From: Bacteroides faecichinchillae JCM 17102
GTDB taxonomy: Bacteria > Bacteroidota > Bacteroidia > Bacteroidales > Bacteroidaceae
NCBI RefSeq assembly: GCF_000614145.1
Contig: NZ_BAKK01000003.1
Span: forward strand, 124,001-188,000
Reading direction: 5' to 3'
Length of the DNA stretch: 64,000 nt
The notes beneath the pieces were generated by a model, which did no database searches, was not told the DNA's origin, and saw only the letters and a list, made by a program, of their open reading frames with translations. This document shows positions 28,464-36,387 of the stretch, piece after piece (positions within the stretch are counted from its first letter, which is position 1; every line of letters starts with the position of its first letter). A program made the position numbers and the translations under genes.

Positions 28464-29059
28464 TGGAAACGACAGATTATTGCTTTTCGTTCTTTCGCAA
28501 GCCCATCCAAAACATCGAACCGATAAGGGCGGTAGGCATTGTGGATGTGTATCGCTATATCATCGGGCATTATGCGCAACCACAAACTGAATCCCTGCGT
28601 TTGATGCAATCTTCTTCCGAATCCAAAAGATACAAAGCCACCCATTTCGACTATTGTACTTTTTCGGGATTATTCCGCAAACGGAATGAAAAGGAACTGA
28701 TTATGCACTCAGGATTGATGTGTTTGGATTTCGACCATGTGGAGAATATCGTGGAGCTAAAACAGCAATTGCTCAATCATGAATATTTCGATACGGAACT
28801 GTTATTTGTTAGTCCATCCGGTAGCGGATTGAAGTGGATAATACCTGTTGACTTGAAAGGATGGGAACATTCCCGGTACTTCAAGGCTGTTGCCAACTGT
28901 ATCAAAGCAACAGGTTTGCCATCAGTGGATATGTCCGGCTGTGATGTGGCTCGTTCTTGCTTTCTGCCATACGACCCACAAGCATATATTAACCCTAAAT
29001 ACAAAGATGATGTCGAAGAAAATATTTTCTGCCCAAGATTGGGAGAATGTCCCTTCTGA
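28460..29059 (+). CDS. BT4734/BF3469-type protein (VirE N-terminal domain-like)
   Basis: 199 residues. It starts METTDYCFSFFRKPIQNIEPI and has the conserved HSGLMCLDFDHVENI, FVSPSGSGLKWIIPVD and DMSGCDVARSCFLPYDP motifs. These match the BT4734 family, related to archaeo-eukaryotic primase-like domains (the DFD and SGSG elements), and are found next to DUF3987 proteins. The two may form a split primase/helicase for element replication. It overlaps the next gene by 53 bp. Confidence 0.8.
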   Translation: MMETTDYCFSFFRKPIQNIEPIRAVGIVDVYRYIIGHYAQPQTESLRLMQSSSESKRYKATHFDYCTFSGLFRKRNEKELIMHSGLMCLDFDHVENIVELKQQLLNHEYFDTELLFVSPSGSGLKWIIPVDLKGWEHSRYFKAVANCIKATGLPSVDMSGCDVARSCFLPYDPQAYINPKYKDDVEENIFCPRLGECPF

Positions 29060-30815
29060 AATGCTGCAAACACATACGCCTGATATTGCTCCTATATATA
29101 ATAAGGTGAAAGACGATGTAGAAAGTGTTGTTCGAGAGATAGAACAATGTGGCACTGATATAGCCCCCAATTATAAAGATTGGGTGGAGTTGGGTTTCGC
29201 GCTTGTTGACGGATTGGGAGAAAGCGGACGAGAATATTACCACCGCATCAGCAGGTTTTACCCTACCTATCAAAGGGAAGAAACGGATAAACAATATACG
29301 CACTGTCTGCACTCCAAAGGGCAAGGCATTACTATCCGTTCTTTCTTCCATTTGGCAAATCAAGCCGGAATCTCATTGGCTCCGTTCAGTAAAGAGCATT
29401 TATCCATTTTGCCAAATATCCAAAATGGAAAAACGGGTAAATGGATAAAATCAGAAGAAGAACTTCCTGCATTCCCTGAATGTGTGTTTGAGCATCTTCC
29501 TCCTTTTCTAAATGAGATTGTCAATAATTCCATTTCAACAGATGACCGTGATACGATACTGATTGGGGCTATTGTGTGTTTGTCGGTATGCTTTCATAAT
29601 GTTTGTGGTGTGTACGATGAGCGCATTGTTTATCCGAATCTCTATCTGTTCGTTGTGGCAGATGCAGGTATGGGAAAAGGAGCATTAACCCTATGCAGAG
29701 AACTGGTAGTACCCATTAACCTCAATTTACATGAACTCTCAAAACGATTGGAACAGGAATATAAAGAAGCGATGAATGCTTATATCAAAGGTAAGAAAGA
29801 TAGTGGAATAACTATGCCAGCCGAGCCGCCCATGCGCATGCTTATCATTCCAGCCAATAGCAGCGCAAGCTCTTTCTTGAAGATATTGGGAGATAATGAC
29901 GGAGTCGGACTGTTGTTTGAATCGGAGGGCGACACGTTAAGCCAAACATTGAAGTCGGACTATGGTAATTATTCCGATGTGTTGCGAAAGGCATTCCATC
30001 ATGAGTTGGTCAGTTTGAGCCGTCGCAAGGATAGGGAGTATTGCGAAGTAGCTAATCCGAGAGTGTCAGTAGCTTTGGCTGGAACTCCCGAACAGGTAAG
30101 AAGGTTGATACCTGATGCGGAGAACGGATTGATGAGCCGTTTTTGCTTCTATATCATCCGCTTCAAGCGAGGTATAAGAAATGTGTTTGCCACAAGCGAT
30201 ATTTCTCAATCTAAAAATGCAATGTTCAAACTGTTGGGAGATAAATTCTGCCATCTGCATGAGGAATTTGTACGACAGGGAAATTATTCATTCTCCCTTC
30301 CCTCCGATTTACAGGAACACTTTATTGAATATCTCAGCCGTGTGAATGAAGAGTGTTGTGACGAAGTGGATAATAAGATGCAAGGAGTAGTCAGACGGAT
30401 GGGACTTATTGCTTATCGTATAATGATGGTGTTGACCGCTGTCCGGAATTTGGAGAATGTACATCGTAATTCTTCCTCACTTGACGGGGCAGAGCGATTG
30501 GTTTGCCATGAGTATGACTATTCTATAGCCATGAATATGTGCGAAACCTTACTTTATCATGCCGTATTCATTTATCAGAATTTATCAGGAAATCAATCCA
30601 AACGATTCTATACCGTTTCGCAAGAGACTGGCGTTTATGCACGAAGGAATACCCTTTATAATATGTTACCTGATACTTTCACAAAGAAGGATTATGATGC
30701 GGCAGTTTTAGCTTTGGGTGAGAATGGAAGTACGGCAAACAAGTGGATAGAAGCCTTTATCAAAGATGGTAAGCTATGCCGAATAGAGCAAGGGAAATAT
30801 AGGAAGATTTTTTGA
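29007..30815 (+). CDS. PriCT-2/DUF3987 protein (putative primase-helicase)
   Basis: 602 residues from ATG 29007 (another ATG follows directly at 29010). The 117 bp of open frame upstream overlap the previous gene out of frame and are unlikely to be translated. The N-terminal PriCT-2 region (about 45-105, DWVELGFALVDGLGESGREYYHRISRFYP) is followed by DUF3987 (about 150-560) with a P-loop-like DAGMGKGAL (about 222-230), LLFESEGDTLSQTL and ALAGTPEQVRRLIPDAENGLMSRF. DUF3987 is a P-loop ATPase-like family of mobile elements, thought to act in replication after excision or transfer. Confidence 0.8.
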   Translation: MMSKKIFSAQDWENVPSEMLQTHTPDIAPIYNKVKDDVESVVREIEQCGTDIAPNYKDWVELGFALVDGLGESGREYYHRISRFYPTYQREETDKQYTHCLHSKGQGITIRSFFHLANQAGISLAPFSKEHLSILPNIQNGKTGKWIKSEEELPAFPECVFEHLPPFLNEIVNNSISTDDRDTILIGAIVCLSVCFHNVCGVYDERIVYPNLYLFVVADAGMGKGALTLCRELVVPINLNLHELSKRLEQEYKEAMNAYIKGKKDSGITMPAEPPMRMLIIPANSSASSFLKILGDNDGVGLLFESEGDTLSQTLKSDYGNYSDVLRKAFHHELVSLSRRKDREYCEVANPRVSVALAGTPEQVRRLIPDAENGLMSRFCFYIIRFKRGIRNVFATSDISQSKNAMFKLLGDKFCHLHEEFVRQGNYSFSLPSDLQEHFIEYLSRVNEECCDEVDNKMQGVVRRMGLIAYRIMMVLTAVRNLENVHRNSSSLDGAERLVCHEYDYSIAMNMCETLLYHAVFIYQNLSGNQSKRFYTVSQETGVYARRNTLYNMLPDTFTKKDYDAAVLALGENGSTANKWIEAFIKDGKLCRIEQGKYRKIF

Positions 30816-30828
30816 GTGGCAAGTTTGT

Positions 30829-30847
30829 GTTTTAGTGTCACTAAAAC
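30829..30847 (+). other. Candidate oriT palindrome upstream of mobC
   Basis: GTTTTAGTGTCACTAAAAC is a perfect 9-bp inverted repeat with one central base, in the 102-bp gap before mobC and the relaxase. It is followed by a GC-richer CTATGCGGCAAGCGGATGG. Inverted repeats next to a nick region just upstream of mob genes are typical of oriT. Confidence 0.5.
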
Positions 30848-30917
30848 CTATGCGGCAAGCGGATGGAACAGCCACTCTCAAAAAATCAATTCATGAACAT
30901 CGAAAGTTAAGATAAAT

Positions 30918-31286
30918 ATGAAGGAGAAGAAACTAGGCGGTCGCCCTAAGTTGGCGAACTATCAGAAACGTACCAAATGTTTTCGGGTAATGTTTACCGA
31001 GAACGACTACATTTATATCCAATCCAAAGCGGAACAGGCTGGATTGTCTGTCAATGAATTTTGCCATCAGGCGGCAATGGATTGTCAAGTCTGTCAACGT
31101 ATCAGTCCTGAAATGGTATCGGCAATCCGTGACCTTTCCGGCATCGCTAATAATGTCAATCAGATTGCCCATCAGATGCACACTTATGGTTTGGAATCAG
31201 TCAAACAACAATGCTTTTCAATCATATCAGAAGTCAGTCGAATTATCACCCAAGTAAAGAACAATAACCATGATAGCAAAGATTAA
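30918..31286 (+). CDS. mobC: Plasmid mobilization relaxosome protein MobC
   Basis: 122 residues. The N-terminal basic part and ribbon-helix-helix-like segment (KCFRVMFTENDYIYIQSKAEQAGLSVNEFCHQAA, about 18-52) are followed by the MobC signature ISPEMVSAIRDLSGIANNVNQIAHQMH. MobC binds near oriT and assists relaxase nicking. It overlaps the relaxase start by 17 bp, a standard mobCA arrangement. A start ATG with AAGGAG-like purines is near. Confidence 0.92.
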   Translation: MKEKKLGGRPKLANYQKRTKCFRVMFTENDYIYIQSKAEQAGLSVNEFCHQAAMDCQVCQRISPEMVSAIRDLSGIANNVNQIAHQMHTYGLESVKQQCFSIISEVSRIITQVKNNNHDSKD

Positions 31287-32169
31287 AACAAGAGCAGATT
31301 TTGGAGGAATAGTGAATTATGCCAATGACCAAAAGAACAAGAAGAAGTGTGCCACACTTTTAGCACACGAAGGTGTCTGTGTCATTAGCAATAAAACCAT
31401 AGCCGATTCTTTTCAGATACAAGCGTCCATGCGCCCGAAAGTAAAAAGTCCGGTGAAACACGTATCACTTGCTTTTTCTTCGCAGGACATTAGCCGTTTT
31501 CCCGATAACGAAGAAGGAGATGCGCTGATGGTAGAAATTGCCAAGAAATGGATGGAACAAATGGGGATTAGCAATACTCAATATATCATAGCCCGACATC
31601 ACGACACGAAACATCCTCATTGTCATTTGGTGTTCAATCGGATAGACAATGATAGCAATCTTATCTCTGACAGCAATGAAAGAATACGTAATACTAAAGT
31701 ATGTCGGGCTTTGACTAAAGAATATGGACTATACTTTGCCCCTAAAAATAGTAAAGCCAGAAATAAGAGTCGTTTGCGCCCTTATCAATTACGGAAGTAT
31801 AATCTACGTTCTGCAACTCTTGATGTACTGGCTGTATCTCGTTCATGGAATGATTTTCTTGGCATTCTCAAAAGTCAGGGTATAGATATGCGCTTTAATC
31901 GTACAGATAACTCTGATAAAATTCGTGGCATATCATTCTGTCAAAATGAATATAGTATAGCCGGTTCTAAACTTGACCGTGATTTGAGTTTTAACAGTCT
32001 TTGCGCTACATTGGGTAATGTGGCAGCGGAACTGGTTGTTCAACCTCATCAAGCCATAACTTCCGGTGGAGGTGGAGGAGCAAGTAATGAACTGGGATGG
32101 CGAGACGACAAAGACAAGGATAACCAAAGAAACGAACCTTTTTATAAACCCTCAAAACGTAGAAGATAA
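31270..32169 (+). CDS. Relaxase/mobilization nuclease (MOBP-type)
   Basis: 299 residues. MIAKIKTRADFGGIVNYANDQ begins the relaxase domain with the presumed catalytic Tyr in the YAND stretch, and the metal-binding histidine motif HHDTKHPHCHLVFNRID is near residues 110-126. It nicks oriT and stays covalently bound to DNA for conjugal transfer by a helper element. It is short compared with plasmid relaxases, as in NBU elements. The stop overlaps the next start (TAATG). Confidence 0.92.
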   Translation: MIAKIKTRADFGGIVNYANDQKNKKKCATLLAHEGVCVISNKTIADSFQIQASMRPKVKSPVKHVSLAFSSQDISRFPDNEEGDALMVEIAKKWMEQMGISNTQYIIARHHDTKHPHCHLVFNRIDNDSNLISDSNERIRNTKVCRALTKEYGLYFAPKNSKARNKSRLRPYQLRKYNLRSATLDVLAVSRSWNDFLGILKSQGIDMRFNRTDNSDKIRGISFCQNEYSIAGSKLDRDLSFNSLCATLGNVAAELVVQPHQAITSGGGGGASNELGWRDDKDKDNQRNEPFYKPSKRRR

Positions 32170-32822
32170 TGAAAGAAGATGTAGTAGCTGCAAATCTTGC
32201 AAATTTGCGCCAAAGTATCAACGAGCTAAAAGAGTGTATTGAAAAACAGAATACCACAATTTCTAAATCAGAGCAATCTGTAAAAGTGGACTTTGATGAA
32301 AAGACCATTTATAATGGAGTCGCCAAAAGTTTCTGTACTTGCTGGAACGATGCGTTATCAGTGGTGAAGAAGCATATCTGGAAGCAACAGCCGGACACAT
32401 TACCGTTTTCGCTGTGGTTCCCGAAACTCATTGAATTATTCAAGCAGAAGTCTAAATTTCTTGAATACCTCTATAGGCATGTTTGCGATTACAATCTTAA
32501 TCGTATGACTATTGAAGCAAATACCGAAAGCATATTAAAACGGCAGGATGATATATTTGCCAAAATCAATGAGTTGAAAATTCCAGTAACGGTTATTCCA
32601 CACTATATCAATGGGATGTTTATACGTGGCTATCATATTAAACTCCGATATGTTGTAGCCTTTATTGTTATTATTGTTACGTGGGCTGTTGCTACGTCAG
32701 TTAGTAGCGTGAAGTATAAGGAAGAATCCTTTGCACATTATTCGATGTATCGGGCGGTGAAAGAACAATATCAGCATTTACAGGAAAGGACTTATGAAAA
32801 ATCTCAAATTAGAACCAAGTAA
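32169..32822 (+). CDS. Mobilization-associated coiled-coil membrane protein
   Basis: 217 residues. A coiled-coil start (LANLRQSINELKECIEKQNTTISKSEQ, about 10-40), a central helical region and a single membrane helix near the C-terminus (about 158-178, YVVAFIVIIVTWAVATSV), then a charged tail. Such proteins follow the relaxase in many Bacteroides mobilizable elements and may link the relaxosome to the mating apparatus, though this is inferred from position. It has no catalytic motif. Confidence 0.7.
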   Translation: MKEDVVAANLANLRQSINELKECIEKQNTTISKSEQSVKVDFDEKTIYNGVAKSFCTCWNDALSVVKKHIWKQQPDTLPFSLWFPKLIELFKQKSKFLEYLYRHVCDYNLNRMTIEANTESILKRQDDIFAKINELKIPVTVIPHYINGMFIRGYHIKLRYVVAFIVIIVTWAVATSVSSVKYKEESFAHYSMYRAVKEQYQHLQERTYEKSQIRTK

Positions 32823-32973
32823 AGCATCTTCACCCTATGATTATTATTAGTCTTTTTGTGTGATGCATTCGGTTCTGAACCATAAGGCAATCATTATCTT
32901 CTACGGTTTGGTAAGTTTTGATTTTTCTATCTTTGGGAAGCATGTATTATTTGGAAAAAGAAAAATGAATAGT

Positions 32974-33006
32974 TTTGCCTATTTTTTGTGATTTTTTATA
33001 ATTTTG
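32974..33006 (+). promoter_or_regulatory. Promoter for the secreted nuclease gene
   Basis: TTTG at 32974-32977 and TAATTTTG at 32999-33006, with 21 bp between, match the Bacteroides -33/-7 promoter, 26 bp before the ATG at 33032. The cargo gene is therefore transcribed separately from the mob operon. Confidence 0.65.
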
Positions 33007-33031
33007 CACTCAGAAAAAATAACATGCATTT

Positions 33032-33880
33032 ATGATACGATTACTCCTAACTACTATAATGTCTTTTTCCTTGTTTGGATGTCAACCAGGAAAGATAGAC
33101 CAGATGATAATTGGGATGTTTGCAAATGCACAGGAATCACCAGTGGCAAAACAAACAATCTTAACGCAAAATGCGACAGAATCCGTAAGCATCAGCCAAC
33201 AAAATCATCAAGGTTTGGAGGTTCCGGCCTATTCTGACAACGATTTTATCCTAAAGAGGACTGCTTATACTACCTCATATGACAAAGTGAATAAAATTCC
33301 GAAGTGGGTGGCTTGGCATTTAATTTCAGACCACACAAATGGTAATCAGAAGAGATTGTCAAACTTTATTATAGATGATAAGGTACCTGCGCCACGAGCA
33401 GAACTTGTTGATTACAAAGGTTCTGGTTATGACCGTGGTCACATGTGTCCTGCAGGTGACAACAAATGGGAATCTGAGCCAATGAAGGAGTCGTTTTTCC
33501 TTACAAATGTTTGTCCACAGGATCATAATCTTAACTGTGGTGATTGGAATGAGTTGGAGATTGCTTGTCGTAATTGGGCTAACAAGTATGGTGACATCTA
33601 CATTGTTGCAGGCCCCATTCTGTATAAGGGTAAGCACGAAACGATTGGTCCTAACAAAGTGACTGTTCCTGAAGGATTCTTCAAGGTGGTTCTGTGCATG
33701 AATGGCCCGCCAAAGGCTATTGGCTTTATCTACAAAAATCATCCATGCAACAATCCACAGTCAAGTTATGTTAATAGCATTGACCAAGTTGAACGTATCA
33801 CAGGTTTTGACTTCTTCTATAATTTACCAGACGATATAGAAAAAAAGGTTGAGGCCAACGCTAATCTTTCAGATTGGTAG
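33032..33880 (+). CDS. Secreted DNA/RNA non-specific endonuclease (NUC family lipoprotein)
   Basis: 282 residues. A lipoprotein signal ends at SLFGC (Cys about residue 17). A spacer of about 60 residues precedes the beta-beta-alpha-Me nuclease domain with the DRGHM motif at residues 134-138 (His137 general base), the following Asn-bearing NVCPQDHNLNCGDWNELE, and YIVAGPI. These enzymes cut DNA and RNA with Mg2+. As an anchored exported enzyme it could degrade extracellular or incoming nucleic acid. Its 3' end overlaps the convergent membrane-protein gene by 20 bp. It is the first gene of the cargo. Confidence 0.92.
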   Translation: MIRLLLTTIMSFSLFGCQPGKIDQMIIGMFANAQESPVAKQTILTQNATESVSISQQNHQGLEVPAYSDNDFILKRTAYTTSYDKVNKIPKWVAWHLISDHTNGNQKRLSNFIIDDKVPAPRAELVDYKGSGYDRGHMCPAGDNKWESEPMKESFFLTNVCPQDHNLNCGDWNELEIACRNWANKYGDIYIVAGPILYKGKHETIGPNKVTVPEGFFKVVLCMNGPPKAIGFIYKNHPCNNPQSSYVNSIDQVERITGFDFFYNLPDDIEKKVEANANLSDW

Positions 33881-34097
33881 TTTTCTTTGACTTAGCCTGT
33901 TTACTATTGTATTTGTTGTTGATTTTATTTATCAGCGCCGTATGGATGTAGAAATCCAATACGATGGCAACAATGCAAATTGTCACATAAATCCATTGTT
34001 CATACAAACCATAATATACAGATGCCATAAGTAGTATCAGCGATATAATTGCTGTAGTCGCTGATACTATATGCATTATAAAATTATTAGAAACCAT
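33861..34097 (-). CDS. Small membrane protein
   Basis: 78 residues from ATG 34097 (the open frame extends further but overlaps the upstream gene out of frame). Two membrane helices (about 9-28, SATTAIISLILLMASVYYGL, and 33-50) are followed by a basic tail. The start overlaps the end of the upstream frame by 11 bp, so it is the last gene of the leftward DUF4236 operon. No family recognised. Confidence 0.6.
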   Translation of the reverse strand: MVSNNFIMHIVSATTAIISLILLMASVYYGLYEQWIYVTICIVAIVLDFYIHTALINKINNKYNSKQAKSKKTTNLKD

Positions 34098-35147
34098 TTT
34101 GAATGTCGTTTTTCTTTTTTGCTGCAAAAATACTATCTGCAATTTCTTTCTGACGAACAACCTTTTGTTCTTCTTGTTGTTTTAATAATGCTTTCCGTGC
34201 TTGTTCTTGCTTCTTCTTTTTCTGTTCTTTTGCGACTCTTGCAGCTTCTCTACGTGTTAATCTTTCTTGTTCGATTAAAGATATGACGGAATGCGGATTA
34301 TATATTATGACGCCTGTGAAGCGTTGAGACTCGTTGTAATACGAATAATATGTATCATCACCACCATTCCCATTAAATTCACGTATCGAGGCTACTATAA
34401 TATGCTTATCATCAAACAACCACTTTGTTATATAATTAGCCGAATCTTTTGAGGTCTCTATAGGATCTCCAAATTTCTTTCTAATTGTCTTAGATAACTT
34501 TTCCGCCTTAAAGCATCCGGCTTCAGAACTACTCTCCGAGTCACGTAACACAACGCCTTGCAACCTTTTTTTATGAAAATACCATCTAATATAAAATCCA
34601 CTCCATCAAGCAATTCGTACTTCTTGAATTCATTATCATAAACCTCTGGATACATATATGAATACCGGTAGTAATCATTGTCATATTCGTTCTTGTTCAT
34701 ATCATAGAATGTTTTAGCAAGCGTTCCGACACGAAAATCAAGATACAAATTCTCGGCATTTTGACTCGCAATTCTATTATACAGATTATATCTCTCTGTA
34801 GATGGATGGACTTTACATTCGTTTAATTGGTTTACTAAAATAAATGCTATGTATTTATCGCAATCTTTTTCTATCTTAGACAGATACTCTGTATTATACA
34901 ATTTTTCCAACCAAGTCCTTTCGCCTTTGAACCAGCGCACATGTGTAATTGGTAAACATAGAAGAAGGAAGGCAAATCCTCCATATACTATCCACAAATA
35001 CATGTAAAGTACAGCATGTGTGCTCGAACTTTTATATATAGATTTGGCAATTATTCCTATTCCGTACAATAGAAACAACAAGAGAAGAATTTCCCAAGTC
35101 CAATATAATATAATGGCTATTATAACTATGGCTATAACATATTGCAT
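34087..35147 (-). pseudogene. Membrane protein with C-terminal coiled coil, split by a -1 shift at an A7 run
   Basis: Frame one (35147-34458) has two membrane helices (about 2-33 and 45-66) and a soluble domain ending FILDGIFIKK. Frame two (34563-34087) continues as RLQGVVLRDSESSSEAG and ends in a strongly charged coiled coil (RLTRREAARVAKEQKKKKQEQARK). The shift falls at the A7 run on the minus strand (34566-34572). Slipping back one base, or one extra A, gives a continuous chain of about 353 residues. Programmed slippage, mutation and read error are all possible. Lies 12 bp downstream of the DUF4236 gene. Function unknown. Confidence 0.65.
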
Positions 35148-35159
35148 AAATTTACATCT

Positions 35160-35876
35160 TTAAGAGTTCAAACGTCTGCGATAGTTTTCTAATATACGTT
35201 TCTTTGCTATCTCAATCGGAAGTCCTTTAATTTCAACGCCATTTATTTTCTCCAACTTATAGACGATTGACATGAGTTTACGGTAGATCGATGGTAGTTT
35301 CACCTTGTCTGTCGTATTGTCAATCTCAGTAATAAGATGCTCAACTTCGGCTACAGCAACCTTTACATCAATATCGTTAGACAAAGAAGCCGATTGAAAA
35401 GGAGTTGGTGTAGATGAGGGTGAAATTGGAGCAGGCTGTGTAGGTTGTGTCGCATTCGTGTTTGGTTGTGGAGGAGAAGCCTTCTTTCGTGACATGAAGA
35501 AGAACCAGCATAGTCCTGCAATTACTGCAACCAATGCAGCTGTTATGAAGTTGCTTGAAAGTAGCAACGAAAGAATTACAGACGCAACAATGAACACAAG
35601 GCAACCCTGTTTGGAAAATCCGAATGTTGTCTGAGTAGTGGCACTGGTTGGAGGATTTGTTCCAGCAGTTGAAGAACTATTTAATTTTGATCTTCCACCC
35701 ACTTTTTGACGGTAATAAAGACCCGTACCTGGAATGCCTCCAGACACATAAGTTCCACGCTTGCCAATGTTCACCTTTGCCCCTTTAGGTCCCATTGATA
35801 TGCTTGGTCCATTTTTGCTCCAGTTGATTCGTACACCTGGAAGAATTTTAGTGCTTCTGCGCCAATATAAACCCAT
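35160..35876 (-). CDS. DUF4236 domain membrane protein
   Basis: 238 residues. The N-terminal DUF4236 domain (MGLYWRRSTKILPGVRINWSKNGPSISMGPKGAKVNIGKRG...GIPGTGLYYRQK, residues 1-58) is followed by a Ser/Thr-rich linker, two membrane helices (about 90-108 and 112-128), a Pro/Thr-rich linker and a helical C-terminus. DUF4236 is a small beta-domain found with varied partners, without known function. It heads a leftward operon of three membrane-protein genes that diverges from the large kinase/Hxs operon. A TAATTTTG box with TTTG 18 bp upstream lies in the divergent gap. Confidence 0.85.
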   Translation of the reverse strand: MGLYWRRSTKILPGVRINWSKNGPSISMGPKGAKVNIGKRGTYVSGGIPGTGLYYRQKVGGRSKLNSSSTAGTNPPTSATTQTTFGFSKQGCLVFIVASVILSLLLSSNFITAALVAVIAGLCWFFFMSRKKASPPQPNTNATQPTQPAPISPSSTPTPFQSASLSNDIDVKVAVAEVEHLITEIDNTTDKVKLPSIYRKLMSIVYKLEKINGVEIKGLPIEIAKKRILENYRRRLNS

Positions 35877-36015
35877 TGTTTTTCGCGAATTTTGCTTGCA
35901 AAATTAAAATTTATACTCAAAAAACAAAGGCTTTTAATGAAAAATGCGTATAAATCTTGTTGTTTTGAAGTAAAAGCACTATTTTTACCTCAAAAAATAT
36001 AACTCATAGCAGATT
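35877..36015. promoter_or_regulatory. Divergent promoter region between DUF4236 operon and kinase/Hxs operon
   Basis: 139 bp, AT-rich. Leftward: TTTG, 18 bp, TAATTTTG. Rightward: only an approximate -7 box (TATTTTTA) about 40 bp before the ATG at 36016. Divergence from one short gap suggests co-regulation. Confidence 0.5.
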
Positions 36016-36378
36016 ATGACAACATTAAGCAATGAAGCTTTTGCTGTAATGGCAGCCTGTGAACGAACAAAACAACCTTTCGGTATAACAGTCGATAAGA
36101 TTTGTTCCGGTCAATACAAGTTCGTGTGGGCTTTCAAGATTGACAAAGAAAAAGCACAACGAGAAGGCTATGGCAAAATCAATGTCAAAGGCAATATAAC
36201 TTTAGATACAGAATATCCAGGATGCCCTTATTGTGGTGAAAAACGACACATTGTTTGCTCATCATGCAACAAGTTCTTCTGCTACCATGGACAGGAATAT
36301 ATTACATGCCCCAACTGTGGAACGAGTGGAAATGTGGTATCAGTAGAACAGGTTGACCTCAAAGGTGGAGATTACTAA
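36016..36378 (+). CDS. TerY-C-like zinc-ribbon protein
   Basis: 120 residues. The N-terminal half (TKQPFGITVDKICSGQYKFVWAFKIDKEKAQREG) is a small beta-rich piece, and the C-terminal half has CPYC, CSSC, C and CPNC, a double zinc-ribbon arrangement. This matches the metal-binding domain usually fused to the C-terminus of TerY vWA proteins. Here it is a separate gene, with the vWA domain two genes downstream. It starts the large rightward operon, 9 bp before the kinase gene. Likely an interaction module rather than an enzyme. Confidence 0.75.
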   Translation: MTTLSNEAFAVMAACERTKQPFGITVDKICSGQYKFVWAFKIDKEKAQREGYGKINVKGNITLDTEYPGCPYCGEKRHIVCSSCNKFFCYHGQEYITCPNCGTSGNVVSVEQVDLKGGDY

Positions 36379-36387
36379 AATTGAAAT

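Noticed and set aside
28890..29006. N-terminal extension of the DUF3987 protein
   Set aside because: It lies out of frame inside the previous gene and reads as non-protein-like sequence. The tandem ATG at 29007/29010 is better.
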